A stretch of 64,000 nucleotides of DNA from Shinisaurus crocodilurus (GCA_021292165.1 CM037877.1:107507858-107571857), one strand, 5' to 3'. Counted from the stretch's first letter, positions 1-11,654 are shown. Numbers and translations: made by a program. The notes: generated by a model from the letters alone, not told the origin.

Positions 1-103
1 AAACGGCTTGAAAAAAAATGCAGCGCTCTCAAGTGGGAAGGGGGGGCACACTAAATATCTGATCTTGCCTAGGGCACCAAACTGCCTTCTTGCACCGGTC
101 CTG
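1..103 (-). mobile_element. hAT-type MITE (CAGGGCCGGTGC family), cut by window edge
   Basis: The right part of a family also present at 35750-35915 and 62080-62244. It shares CTAAATATCTGATCTTGCC and the terminus TTGCACCGGTCCTG. The left end lies outside the window. Strand is relative to the copy at 35750. Confidence 0.7.
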
Positions 104-1681
104 CTTCTCCTCACTCCTTTTACCACTTGTTTAGTCTGAGAGGGCAGATAAGCAGGCAGTGACAGCGAGGAGGAGGAGAAGCAGGCCCAAGAGGTTCCGG
201 GGATTGGCAGTGGTCCCTTCTGGGGTGTGGGCTCAGCAGGTACCCAACAATGCCAACCGCAGACATCGGCCTTCATCAGTCTAAAAATGACACCAAAGTT
301 GTCATCCATTGCTACATCAGCTGCTAGTCAGCCAGCCGCTCCCAAAGCTCTTTCAGCCTACTGTTTGATCTGAAGAAACCATTCAGAAATCACCTATTTC
401 TTTATGGAAAGGGTGACTAGGTGGCTTTCATGATGCTCAGACAGGATTCACCTAGGTATTACACCACCTCAAAAGGAACCATAAGCAATGTCTATGATGA
501 TTTGTAATATAAATGATATTTTTCCTGGTTTACAGTGACCCAACGTTGTTGAGTGAGTCACAGGTTCATAACATGATCTCACTGGACAGGATAAGTGAAT
601 GTTATAGGGCAAGGTGACCCAATGAGCACATTTATATAAGGACAGAGAACACTATCAACTTAAAATCATGTTGTAATTTTAAAAATCTCAATTTTATTAA
701 AATACACACACACCATAAATAGGTGACTTACAGTGCAATCCTATGCATGTCTACTCAAAAGTAAATCCCATTGAATTCAATGGTACTTGCTCCCAGGTAA
801 GTGTGATTACAGCAATAAATAATTTTGTGTTAACGTTACACAGATACTTTGTGCTATAATCCTACAGTAGTTCTTTGGGGGTGAGCTCCACAGATATCAA
901 AGGGATGTATCCCTAAATAAGTGTGCATAGAATAGTAGCCTTTGTATCTAACACTAACATTTTTCATTAATGCAAAAACAAACATGTTTCAGTAATAGAA
1001 CAAGCACACAAAGAATTACTTAAAAGCATATAGCTCTTCCCTGAAGAAATGTGCCATGCTTAATGTTACAATGCGCTTGTGTCCTAATAGAAATCCCCTC
1101 CCCCAAAGAACTGCATCTATTTTACTAGTGTTAAATGCAATTGTCACTGTGCAATGTTAAAAAAAAAAATCAGCCTGGGCGGGCGGGGCTGAAGCTGAAT
1201 TCTAAACCTCATTTTCGCTTGTTTACACAGCCAGCTTCATTTCCCCCCAAATTTGAACAGACAGATATTTAATGCACATGAATTTTCCTGACCAAATTCA
1301 GTTTTACAGACATTCTGTTAAAAGTTACCTACCAAAAGAACTGTCTCTTTATTTGGCTTCAAGCCCATCCCACCTGCTTTTTCGTTGCATGCTGCTTTCA
1401 CCATATTGCATGCAATACTCACAGTTGGCACCTTCCCTGTCAGATTCCTCTGATTCTCTTTTATGTCCCAACCCAGGGCAAACTACATATTACTTGCAAA
1501 TGGTTGATTTGAAGGCCTATTTTTTTTTTATTTTTTTATTTTAATGAAAAGCAGTCTTAAGAAGCTGTGATTTTGAGTGGAGGAGCTGCTTTGCTCAAAA
1601 TCCATTTTTCCACTCAAGTGTCCTCCCTCCCAGATGCCCCACCCAATAGGGTAACAAATTGATATTTACAAGACTATATAT
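104..1681. other. Intergenic, mostly unassigned
   Basis: No gene. One copy of the X foldback repeat lies at 731-813, and a weaker one may lie near 850-935. The reading frame at 1272-1544 has low-complexity ends and no family I recognise. Confidence 0.6.
731..813 (+). repeat. X foldback repeat (GCAATCCTATGCATG family)
   Basis: Starts GTGCAATCCTATGCATG and carries the core TTGAATTCAATGG and CTCCCAGGTAAGTG. Several relatives occur in the window. The two halves are roughly inverted, so a small palindromic non-autonomous transposon is likely. Confidence 0.6.
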
Positions 1682-2641
1682 CAGTGATGGCAAACCTTTT
1701 TGAGCCCGAGTGCCCAAACTGCAACACAAAACCAACTTACTTATTTCAAAGTGCCAACACTGCAATTAAACCGGAATACCGAGGTTTTAGTTTTAGAAAA
1801 ACAACTCATACAGTTGTCTGAACTAATTAACATCTTTTGTCTTAAAAGAAAAACACAATAACAGGGCTTTCAATGATACAAACAGTTTTTTATTGAAAAA
1901 AAAATCAACTCAAGTGTTTTAAATAGTACTACATTGTACACATAGCCTGAAGGTAATTTAGATACGTTTGGGGGAAAGAGGGGGGGGGATTGTGAAGAAG
2001 CCAGGGAGAATGTGAGGAAAGGAGGAGGAGGTGCTGGCTAGGAGGGAATGAGGCGGCTGGGGGGCAAGAATGAGGCGGCTGCATGGGAACGCGCGGCAGG
2101 GATGTAATACGAGCCTTACCTGGGCTCCTCCGATCGTGCCGCCCGTCGCTCTTCTGAGCAGCGCGGAGCGTTCTCCGCGCCGCTGAAGCCGCCGTCGTCT
2201 CTGGACCCGCGGTCACAGCCCGTCGCGTCATGTCCTGCGCGCTGGATCCCTACGCTCTGTTTTTGGCGGGGGGGAACCAGGGCAACAGGGCTTAAACAGC
2301 CCTGTTGCCCTGGTCCCCCCCCCGCCACCAAAAACAGAGCACGGGGATCCAGCGTGCAGGACATGACGCGACGGGCGGCGGATCCGGCGTGCAGGACATG
2401 ACGCGATGGGCGGTGACGGGCGGCGGCGGGTCCGGCGCGACTGGCACAGCCGGCGCGGAGGCAGCAGGTAGGCCCGTCGGCCCTGCCCGCCGTATCACGG
2501 CCTGAGCCTTGATGCGCAGCATGACGCTGCCTCACGCCGCCGCTGCTGACCTATGGTTGGTGGTGACCTATGGCTCGCGTGTCAGCAGAGTGGCCCACAC
2601 TTCCTACCTGTGGCACGTGTGCCATAGGTTCGCCATCACTG
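1682..2641. mobile_element. hAT DNA transposon, 960 bp, intact ends
   Basis: Termini CAGTGATGGCAAACCT and AGGTTCGCCATCACTG are near-perfect inverted repeats. The element is flanked by the exact 8-bp duplication CTATATAT (1674-1681 and 2642-2649), diagnostic of hAT. No transposase is apparent. The right half (about 2030-2560) is CpG-rich and includes a long internal inverted repeat. Confidence 0.93.
2221..2375. repeat. Internal inverted repeat inside the 960-bp hAT element
   Basis: Arms 2221-2292 and about 2297-2375 mirror each other around TAAA at 2293-2296. Shared blocks are GCGTCATGTCCTGC, GCTGGATCCC, CTCTGTTTTTGG and CCAGGGCAACAGGGCT. The arms differ at a few positions and in G-run length. 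Confidence 0.85.
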
Positions 2642-2708
2642 CTATATATGTATCTGGAATGGGGGGGCAGTGAAATGGGATGGCTCGCACCTTTGCATGA
2701 TCCTGAGG

Positions 2709-3387
2709 CAGAGATGGGGACTCGGACTCCAGGACTCGACTTGTGAGTCGGACTGAGTCCCCCCCCTGACTCGAGTCAGACTCGAGTCCCAATATTTTTA
2801 ATGGGACTCGAGACTCGACTCGGGACTCGAGACCAAGGACTCGTGTTCCAAAATTGTGTTCCTCAAATGCAACATGGATAGGTTTTAGGAAGTACAGCAA
2901 GTTTATTTTTTAAAATCATTTTCCTAAAATGCAACCTTTCAGACATTTGGGGTTTGGCTGCCTCTGCCTGCCTGTTTGGGGTTCCCTACCTCCTCTGCCT
3001 GCCTGGTCTCTTCTTAACCAGTTCCACAGTTTGAATTGTCCAAGACAAAGGCCTCTGCCTGCCTGCTTTGGGGTTCCCTGCCTCCTCTGCCTGTCTGGTT
3101 ATTTTGGGTTTGTCTGCCTGGTCTGTTCTTGCCAAAATCAGTTGCAGAGTTTTGAAATAAAAAGGCACACTTGTGCCTAGAATTTATTTAAGCCACACAT
3201 CTGAAATAGCCTTATTTTGTTGAGAAAAAACCCCATTGATTTTAATAGGGACTCGTGGAGTCAGCTTTGGGAGTGACTCGTGACTCATGAGTCACCATTT
3301 TGGACCAAGGACTCGGACTCGAGAGTCGGGTCCAAAGACTCGTGACTCGACTCGTGACTCGAGACCAAGGACTCTTCAACATCCCTG
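2709..3387 (+). mobile_element. hAT element A, internally deleted, GACTCG-repeat arms
   Basis: Starts CAGAGATGGGGACTCGG and ends TCTTCAACATCCCTG, flanked by the exact 8-bp duplication TCCTGAGG (2701-2708, 3388-3395). Both arms (about 2709-2853 and 3249-3387) are built of GACTCG/CGAGTC repeats. The middle is nearly identical to 5525-5910 of element B and keeps the last residues (LKCNMDRF, stop) of the transposase frame. The rest of that frame is deleted. Confidence 0.92.
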
Positions 3388-3395
3388 TCCTGAGG

Positions 3396-4527
3396 TGGTA
3401 GAATCTCAGGAATAAGTGCAAAAGTGAGGGCACCCTTAGGGCACATGAGTGCACCACAAAAAACCCACAGGATTTTGCTGCGAAGGGAGTGAACGACATG
3501 CCACACACACCCCTTTTTGTGAGCTAAAATCACTCATACCTTTGGTTATATTTGACAGCTCGCCTTTTAACAGCCATCAGATGTAACCAAAGGAAAAATA
3601 ATCTTACCTGCTGCCTTTGTGAGGCAATGCCCAGGGGGGTGCCAGCTGCCCCCAAGTGCCACTTGGGGGTTGCCTGGGAGCTGCTTGGCAAGAGCAGCAA
3701 GGAATTTTTGTCGCTATTGCCAAGTGGCTCAGTAGCTAATTCCCTGTACCCATGATGGTGTCAGTTGCCCGGTTTCAGATGACACAACAACCCATCATGG
3801 CTACAACATCTCCTACAACAACCCATGGGCTGTTTTTTGTGATGGCTTGTTGCCCACAAACAAGCCACCCTGGGAGAATTGGTCCAGGTTCACACAAAAT
3901 GACAACCCATCATGTTTCTGAGAACATGATTTCCAAGACTAATTTTCATTTTTAAAAAAGTAAGTTGGAGCTTTGTTAATCTATTTGTATGTAAAATGTA
4001 GTTTGCCTCAAATTACTATTTCATTACCTCAAATTACTATTGCATTTCCAACACTTATCCCATCTATCCCTTGAAAAGGAATCTCTATGGAAAGCTGCAC
4101 TGTGTTTGAAAGAGTCTCAATTACTACACTTCATAGAAGAGTTGTCAAAATACTGGTACCTGTACTGTACCAGGGGAGGAGGCAAGGACAGGTCAAGAGT
4201 CAGAGCTTTCTGTTTGCTCCTGTGTTTGATATGAACAATTTCAGAGAGCTAATCTTGTGCTTAAATTCTATTATGGGGTAAAGGAGCTCTGCAGGGAAGT
4301 GGGTGTACCAACAATCCTGACTGCTGCCAGTGCCAAATTGCCATACCATCACTCATCTTACCTCCCTTAGCTCAGCAAAGCCCGAGGGTGGGCAGCTACG
4401 GAGGAGGTATTCACATGCACTCTGCTGTCACTCATTGCGGCGACCTATGAAATGGTGAGCTGGGACTGTTCATTCAGTGAAAATGATGCTGTTGACAGTT
4501 TTACATAACAAATTCTAGCAATGAGCC
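3396..4527. other. Intergenic
   Basis: No gene. At about 3745-3920 are recurring ACAACCCATCATGG-like blocks in both orientations, which may be an old palindromic element. Nothing else was recognised. Confidence 0.5.
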
Positions 4528-5057
4528 CCAAATTTGTATTTATTTATTTACCAGTGAATCGTGTATATTAAAGCAATTTCTAAGCAATGTACAGAGGACA
4601 AGATTATCTTCCTTGGAGTGCCTATTAGAAAAGGTATGTTTTTAGTAAACACCAATAATCCAGAAGGATTGGCACCTGCCTAATTTTTAGTGGTAGGGAG
4701 TTCTAGAGTGTGGGCATTTTGATACTAAAGGCCCTATTCCGAGCCATGATGGACTGAGCCTCCAAAATCTTTGGTAGCACCAGGAGGGTATATCCTGATG
4801 AGCAACACAACCAAGCAGGTAGGTAGGCGATCTCTTATTTGAGGACTCCTGAGTTGTTTAGGGCTTTGTGAACAAGTACCAAAACCTTTAACTATATATG
4901 CAGCAAGTGCAGTTCCTTTTGCATAGGTATAATATGCTGACAATAAGCCACTCCTGTTATGAACCTGGCTGTAGGATTTTATACCAGCTGCAGTTTCTAG
5001 ATCAACGTTAAGGGCAGCTCCACATAAAGCTCATTGCAGTAATCCAATTTTGCAATG
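4528..5057 (-). mobile_element. CR1/L2-type LINE fragment (C-terminal ORF2 region), decayed
   Basis: The reverse strand reads as a broken C-terminal LINE ORF2 ending in residues like LELPTTKN and VFTKNIPF, resembling the last part of CR1/L2 reverse-transcriptase proteins. Two further pieces of the same region lie at 42018-42200 and 57600-57960. hAT element B is inserted at its right edge. Confidence 0.55.
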
Positions 5058-5065
5058 AATGGACT

Positions 5066-6058
5066 CAGGGATGGAGACTCGGACTCGAGGACTTGACTCG
5101 TGAGTCGGACTGAGTCCCCCCTCTGACTCGACTCGGACTCGAGTCCCAATATTTTTAATGGGACTCGAGACTCGACTCAGGACTCGAGAGCAAGGACTCT
5201 TCAACATCCCTGGGCTGTGCCAGAAGGAGTGGAGAGGAGCGTGATTGCCGGCGAAGAGCGCATGGAAGTGAGGTGTGCTGCTGCTCGGCCACTATGGACG
5301 GCTACCAGGAGTGCAGCCCCAACAGTGTGTCAAGATTTATTTCGATTGATGTGCTGCGTACTTGGGAGAGGCAGAAGGACCTGAGATTACGCTGTGTGGC
5401 TGCTCCGAGTGTGTTTCTGGTTCCAGCAAGTTCATCACCAGTGGAGTGGGTGTTCAGTGAGGGTGGAGTTGTGATGAGATCTCACCGTTCCAGAATGGGG
5501 CCCAAACATTTAGAAAAAATCATGCTCCTCAAATGCAACATGGATAAGTTTTAGGAAGTACAGCAAGTTTATTTTTCAAAATCATTTTCCTAAAATGCAA
5601 CCTTTCAGACATTTTGGGTTTGGCTGCCCCTGCCTGCCTGTCTGGGGTCCCAGCCTCCTCTGCCTGCCTGGTCTCTTTTTGACCAGTTCAACAGTTGAAT
5701 TGTCCAAGACAAAGGCCTCTGCCTGCCTGCTTTGGGGTTCCCTGCCTCCTCTGCCTGCCTGGTTATTTTGGGTTTGTCTGCCTGGTCTGTTCTTGCCAAA
5801 ATCAGTTGCAGAGTTTTGAAATAAAAAGGCACACTTGTGCCTAGAATTTATTTAAACCACACATCTGAAGTAGCCTTATTTTGTTGGGGGAAAACCCCAT
5901 TGATTTTAATAGGGACTCGTGGAGTCAGCTTTGGGAGTGACTCGTGACTCGTGACTCATGAGTCACCATTTTGGACCAAGGACTCGGACTCGAGACTCCG
6001 GTCCAAAGACTCGTGACTCGACTCGTGACTCGAGACCAAGGACTCTTCAACATCCCTG
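5066..6058 (+). mobile_element. hAT element B with transposase remnant, GACTCG-repeat arms
   Basis: Starts CAGGGATGGAGACTCGG and ends TCTTCAACATCCCTG, with duplication AATGGACT/CATGGACT (7 of 8; 5058-5065 and 6059-6066). The left arm (5066-5212) already ends in the right-terminus signature, so it looks like a complete mini-element placed before the coding remnant. Element A is an internal-deletion derivative of this type. Confidence 0.9.
5273..5554 (+). pseudogene. hAT transposase C-terminal fragment
   Basis: A 93-residue open frame whose second half (LVPASSSPVEWVFSEGG, then MRSHRSRMGPKHLEKIMLLKCN) matches the hAT C-terminal dimerisation region, which typically reads P-A-S-S-x-P-x-E-R-x-F-S. 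The N-terminal zinc-finger and RNase H-like catalytic regions are absent, so this is a remnant. The frame ends with TAG at 5552-5554 before the right arm. Confidence 0.8.
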
Positions 6059-6066
6059 CATGGACT

Positions 6067-7560
6067 ACAGGGGTCAAGTAAATTCTTACTCTCACACAAA
6101 CAAAATGGTGCCAACTGGACCAGAGCCCCGTAAAAAAAACCACGTTCCCTTCTAGAGTTATAAAGAGCCACAGCTATCCATAAGCCATTTAAGGTGGATC
6201 ACTTTGATTCAAGGTGTGTAATTCCAATCTGGACCAAATTATTTGAATATCAGTCCCATTAATTGCAATAGAAGCTACTTTTTAAATTACTTAAGATCAT
6301 AGTTTATCTGAAACAGTGCAAATCTAAGTATGTCAAATCAAAGTTATTTTCTATTGAGTTCAATGAGACTTACTCCCAAGTAAGTGTGAACAGGATTGCA
6401 GCCTGTATTCTCTACTTATGGATAGTAGCTTAAAGGTATGTTCTGACTCTGACCAGCAGTTTTATTTCAATGTATTTTTCTAATTCACTCTCTTTACTTG
6501 CTTCCCATACATATACACTTTAACTTCCTAAAACTGTGGAGTCTGTTTCTTTCTAAGGAATGCTTAATTTGTACAATTCTGCCCTAAATACCAAAAGGGA
6601 GAGAACAAAGAATTAGGAAGTCCAGATCAGCAAATAGCCAGTTTTAACTTCTAAGAAATTAGCAAATGAAATGTGAAAAGTGAATGGAATGAGAATGGTG
6701 CAAATTCTTTTTTTAAAAGGCTTTGTAATGAAGTAGGAGTGGTGGGATACTGGTCAGAAATGGGAACAGTGCAAGATCTCTGCCTAGACAAAACATGCAA
6801 AAGTTTGTACCTCTTTAATACGGTACAAGCTTTTCCACGGGGATGCAGGACCAGAAGTGAAGTACAAAAAGGGATATATGATGGGACACAGCATGGTCTG
6901 TGTCAGCTCCTTGAAAAAATTTCAGTAGCAGCTCATGAAAAACTACTGGCTGGGATCACCCATAAACCAGTATTGTAAGCAGAAAATGGTGTACATCTCA
7001 GACATGAAGGCAAATCCTGGATAAAAGAAGAAAAACCTTCTCTAATTTTTTATTTTTCATGTTTCTGCATTAATCATTTTACAATAATGGTTCTCAACAC
7101 ATCTTCTGCCAAGAAACAGTCTTTGTACAGAAAAATATCCATTTGCAGGGCCAGATATGGTAAAACATGAAATACCAGATTCTTGAAAGAAAGCTGAGTA
7201 TTTTATTATTTCATAATTTAATTTAGTCATCAAAGGTTACTCACCCTCATGTTTATAAATTATATAGCGCAAAACTTAACTCCCCCAGATTAACCTGTTC
7301 AGAAATAATAGATTATGAGAAGGGAGGTTCATAACCTTTAAATATCTGACCAACCTCAAAGATAATTTATGAGGCAACCCCTCATTCTTTCAAGAATTTG
7401 TAGCTGAGAATGAAATTTAATTTTACATCATGAAAAGCAAAAAAATTGGTACATTTTTGATAGAAGCTATATGTTTATCCACAGAGTCCCCTCTGTTACC
7501 AAATGTCCTCATTCTCATGTGTACACAAGATCGCATGTACAGTCAGTCAGGTGATCACTC
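6067..7560. other. Intergenic with one X foldback repeat
   Basis: An X-family copy lies at 6315-6403 (TTGAGTTCAATGAGACTTAC, AGGATTGCAGCC). The 101-residue frame at 6673-6978 has no recognisable family. Otherwise AT-rich unassigned DNA. Confidence 0.5.
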
Positions 7561-7654
7561 GTGACCGAGTAAGATTGTCTTCCAGGATAAAAAAGAAAAT
7601 TTACAAAAAGGAGATTTTAAAAGGAGGAGAATTCTAAAGAAAATTGTGTAGACT

Positions 7655-7861
7655 CTAGCGATGGGTCCATAAGTGACTGTGGAGGCCAATTCTAGATCCA
7701 CACAGCTTCCCACAGTGAGGACACAGGTTACCAGATGGAAGATGGTCTTGTAAAGGATTCATTTGATGTGCTTTTCGCTTAGCATCTTTCACCTTGCACT
7801 CGGGCTTCTTCAAAGTCCATAGAACCTTTGTGAAAGGCCAACCTCCAGTTAGATCATTCAT
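7655..7861 (-). pseudogene. LINE terminal Cys-His motif
   Basis: Encodes CPHCGKLCGSRIGLHSHLWTH, a C2H2-like motif at the extreme C-terminus of this class of LINE protein. It is not a host zinc-finger gene, because it directly follows the ORF2 C-terminal segment. Confidence 0.75.
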
Positions 7862-7903
7862 GGGCCAGAGCTTCCCAGTTTTTGATGTTTATATTGCATT
7901 TTT

Positions 7904-8422
7904 TTAGATTAGCCTTAAGAACATCTTTAAACCTCTTATATTGACCACCGATATTCCGCTTTCCATCCTTGAGTTGGAATAAAGTAACTGCTTTGGGAGA
8001 CGGCAGTCAGGCATTCGAACAACATGACCGGTCCACTGAAGTTGGCGTTGAAGGATCATTTTTTCAATGCTAGTAGTCTTTGCTTCTTCCAGTACACTGA
8101 CATTTGTTCTCCTATCTTCCCAAATAATTCGCAGGATTTTCCGGAGGCAATGTTGATGAAATCTTTCAAGGAGGTGGAAGTGACGTTTATAGATAGTCCA
8201 TGTTTCGCAGGCATACAATAAAGTTGGTAATACAATGGCTTCATAAACCAGTGTTTTGGTCTTCTTACAAATATCCCGATCCTCGAACACTCTATGTTTC
8301 ATTCGAGAAAACGCGGCACTTGCGGAGCTCAAGCTGGATTTCACTGTCGATGTTAGCTGTAACAGAAAGATAGCTGCCAAGATAGAGAAAAGGATCGACA
8401 TTTTCCAGTATTGTCCCGCCAA
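7904..8422 (-). pseudogene. LINE ORF2 C-terminal segment
   Basis: Contains ASAAFSRMKHRVFEDRDI, LPTLLYACETWT, LERFHQHCLRKIL and LQWTGHVVRMPD, the conserved region following the RT domain in this LINE type. It is separated from the terminal Cys-His motif (7655-7861) by a frameshift. Confidence 0.82.
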
Positions 8423-8423
8423 G

Positions 8424-9023
8424 CTAGATAGATGGCATCACCAAAGGGTTAGCTTGCACTTGCTGATGAAGCACTTTGGTTTTTTTGATGTTAAGTGAGA
8501 GACCAAGTTTTCCGTATGCTTCTGCAAAAGCATTTAGGATAGTTTGGAGATCATCCTCTGTATGTGCGGAGACCACATTATCATCAGCATACTGAAGTTC
8601 CACAACGGAGGTTGTAATTACCTTACTTTTTGCTTTCAGCCTGCTGAGATTAAAAAGCTTTCCATCTGTTCGATATATAATTCCCACACCAGTGGGAAGT
8701 TTCCCCTCGACAAGATGTAAAATCATGGCGATGAAAATAGCAAATAATGTTGGGGCAATAAGACATCCCTGTTTAACACCTGATCCCACTTTAAATGGAG
8801 CACCATGAGAGCCGCTGTTGTCCAAGACTGTAGCCGTCATGTTGTCATGGAGAAGTCGCAAGATATTCACAAATTTATTGGGGCATCCAATTTTCATAAG
8901 GATAGTCCAGAGAGCTGTTCGGTCTACAGTATCCAAGGCCTTAGCAAGATCAATAAATGCCATGTAAAGGGGTTGATTTTGCTCCCGGAATTTTTCTTGG
9001 AGCTGATGTGCAGTAAAAATCAT
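8424..9023 (-). pseudogene. Reverse transcriptase core of the 7.6-9.9 kb LINE
   Basis: A 199-residue frame with FIDLAKALDTV (motif A), GVKQGCLIAPTLF (motif B) and LQYADDNVVSAHTED (motif C, catalytic Asp pair intact). The same frame continues upstream without a stop to about 9180, encoding NYRGISLL and FRPSRGTVD. There is no N-terminal endonuclease, so the copy is dead. Confidence 0.88.
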
Positions 9024-9870
9024 GTCTACTGTCCCTCTAGAGGGGCGGAAACCATATTGAGTTTCAGGGAGGATCTCTTCTGAAATAGATAGAAGACGGT
9101 TTGCGAGAATCCTGGCAAATATTTTACCTGTGGTAGCTAAGAGAGAAATGCCCCGATAGTTTCCACAGTCTGTTCTATCACCTTTCTTAAAGAGGGTGAT
9201 AATTATGGCATCCCTGAATTATGGCCATCTCTTCTGGGATCTCTTCTCTTATCCAGATTTTTTCGATGAGTTTATGAAGATGTTGTACAAGTTCGGGGGG
9301 GCCTTCTTTAAAGATTTCAGCAGGAATCCCATCTGGTCCACTAGCTTTGTTATTCTTCATTTGATTAATGGCTTTTTTTACTTCATCCAAAGTGGGGAGT
9401 ATTGCAAGTTCCTCTCTAATTTGTTTTTGTGGGATTTGCGAAAAAATCTCATTATCCACCTTAGATTTACGATTTAAAAGGTCATAATAATGCTCTTTCC
9501 AACGCAGTGCAATAGACTCCTTGTCTTTTAAGAGTTTGGTGCCATCTTTTGATTGTAAAGGGTTTGTACCATAGGTTTTTGGTCCATAAATGGCCCTTGT
9601 GGCCTTAAAAAAGCCCCGTGCATCATGAGATTCTGCAAGTTCTTGAATTTCTTCAGCTTTCTTTTTCCACCAGGCGTTCTTAAGTTCTCTTGTTCTTCTT
9701 TGGACCTCAGCCTTTGCACTAGCATAGATTTTTTTCTTGGCAGTGCAGTTAATATCATTTTGCCATATTTGTACAGTATAGACACGTACTCGATGAACCT
9801 GGAAATGTAGGGATCTTTTACAGAGATGCAGTATGCACACACTAGAACCTACATTGCATCTCAACAAAAT

Positions 9871-11507
9871 GGGGAAATTAGCTCACTGACAAAAGTCAAG
9901 AGTAAACAGCAGTTTTATTTTATCACGAAGTTTTGCCATTCTTGGGTGGTATACCAACCCCATAGCACTGGACCGGCGGACTATTCCTAATAATAATTAC
10001 AGATAGAGGTGAGGTTATGGTTTGCCAAATAAGGAACAGAGTGGGTGCTAGAGAAATGGTGAGTCAGTTTGGAGGCTTAAATGCAACAGGGGATCCTTCG
10101 CATATCAGTAGCAAAGCGTGGGCCACATGAGGGGCAGAATGGATAGATTAAGGTCACAATCCTATGTCCCTCTGACCTTGTCTGGGGGGTGGGGTATCAT
10201 AGGAGAAGATGCTGCAACCTCAGAAATCTCTTCTGAGGTTGCAGTGCCACAGAGTGCCTGCCCCCCCACCTTGTAGTCCAATGAGCTTAAAGTCCACAGC
10301 CCCAACTGCCACCTCACCCCACTACAAGACACAGCTGCCCCATAGGTCCAAGAAGGTAGACCACCTAGGTCCCCAGCATCACCAATGCACACCAAGTGAT
10401 GGTCCCCTTGTGACAAGCAACAAGGCTTCCAGTATGGGTGGGTGACCGACCATGCTGAAATGGCTATGGCGAAAATGCAGCATTGGGGCCTCACCAGGTG
10501 AGAAGCTTGTAACTGGATATAAAGGCAGTGGATCAATCGAGGCATACAAGGCAGTGAAGTGGTTCAATCAAAACGGGGAGAGAGAAATTCTGACCCTGAA
10601 AATGTGAGTTAAGTACCAGAGTAGGAGAGGGAGGGTGCTTGGAAAGATCACAAGGAACGGCCATGATGCAAGAAATTTCCAGCAAAAGTGCTTGTGGAAA
10701 ATACCCATCTCCTACACAAAATGCCTGTCAGCTATCATATATGTGTTTCTCCAGTCTTAGATTACTTATTTTACATTTCCAGTATGGTGTTACTAGTCAT
10801 ATATATTACAGCAGCAATGTTTTGGTTTGTCTGATTTTTATGTTTCTTACAGTACAACCCTTTGCATGTCTACTCAGAAGGAAATTCCATTGAATTAAAT
10901 GGGGCTTACTCTCAGATAAGTGCATATAGGATTGCAGCCTTAAGATATTTTTTTTTAAAAAAATACTTCCTGGCATTTTACACTAACAAAAGAATCAAGT
11001 CCTGTCTTTTTTATTTTGTTGTTATCGTTCCAGTATCTACAGTTGCATGGACAGATTGCAGCTGGGGGGTTTACTGCATTTTTATGCAAATAAAATATCT
11101 ATAGTACCATAGCTGAGAGCCAAACTAAAGACAGATTGAAAACATTCTACCTGATGTATGGCTTTATGGACTCAGTTTTGCACATTTTCCTAGTTCTCTC
11201 AGTATAATTCTTGTATATATTTATGTAGAAAGGGAACATAATTTTACAAAAAAGGAACTCCAGTGCCATTTCCATAAACAGAGACTTGGATAGAAGCACT
11301 GATTCAGAATTTTAACTTGCTGTTATGATCTCAAATATTTAGAGGGCCCCCATGCCACAACTCAGTTCCTCAGCATAATTCATAATTCAAAATTATGACA
11401 TCTCTCAGGCACTCCAAAGTGTAACTCATGAAAAGAATTAGTGTGATCCAAGACAACAAAAATATTAATATGGTTATATGTCTATATAATTTTCTGAGGT
11501 GTTTTTT
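9871..11507. other. Intergenic upstream of KLF4
   Basis: Holds an X foldback copy at 10850-10942. A fragment at about 10155-10420 resembles one near 43350 (CAATCCTATG then GTCCCT). No gene was recognised. Confidence 0.5.
10850..10942 (+). repeat. X foldback repeat
   Basis: CATGTCTACTCAGAAGG, then TTGAATTAAATGGGGCTTAC, ending ATAGGATTGCAGCC. Confidence 0.6.
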
Positions 11508-11654
11508 CAGCTTGTCTGAGTGTGGAAAGCTAAGCAGGGTCAGGCTTGGTTATTACTTGGATGGGAGACTCCTCCTCTAGTTTCCTGCATTGAGCAGGGG
11601 GTTGGACTCGATAGCCTTGTAGGCTCCTTCCAACTATGATCTATGAAATCTATG
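11508..11654 (+). mobile_element. 5S rRNA-derived SINE with LINE-like tail
   Basis: GGAAAGCTAAGCAGGGTCAG and TTACTTGGATGGGAGAC match the internal-promoter half of 5S rRNA. The 3' part (GGTTGGACTCGATAGCCTTG, CTCCTTCCAACT) resembles the 3' end of CR1-type LINEs. The 5' 30 bases are missing. Squamate SINEs with a 5S head are known; the exact family was not checked. Confidence 0.85.

Larger units (their letters stand above)
7560..9870 (-). mobile_element. Decayed non-LTR retrotransposon (AP-endonuclease/RT class), 5' truncated
   Basis: On the - strand, from 9.87 kb down: a pre-RT helical region with GPKTYGTNPLQSKDG and NNKASGPDGIPAEI, then GDRTDCGNYRGISLL, QYGFRPSRGTVD, AFIDLAKALDTV, GVKQGCLIAPTLF and the catalytic motif YADD. 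These are reverse-transcriptase motifs in the expected order. A C-terminal part (LLYACETWT, GHVVRM) and a terminal Cys-His motif (CPHCGKLCGSRIGLHSH) follow. At least two frameshifts (near 9190-9215 and between 7861 and 7904) break it. The clade (RTE-like versus another) is unresolved. Confidence 0.88.

Noticed and set aside
2116..2535. GC-rich open frames at 2.1-2.5 kb as a small gene
   Set aside because: They lie inside a hAT transposon with defined ends. Overlapping frames in several phases come from CpG-rich, inverted-repeat sequence, with no known domain.
7655..7861. Host C2H2 zinc-finger exon
   Set aside because: It follows directly, after one frameshift, the C-terminal part of a LINE ORF2 and is the usual terminal Cys-His motif of that LINE.
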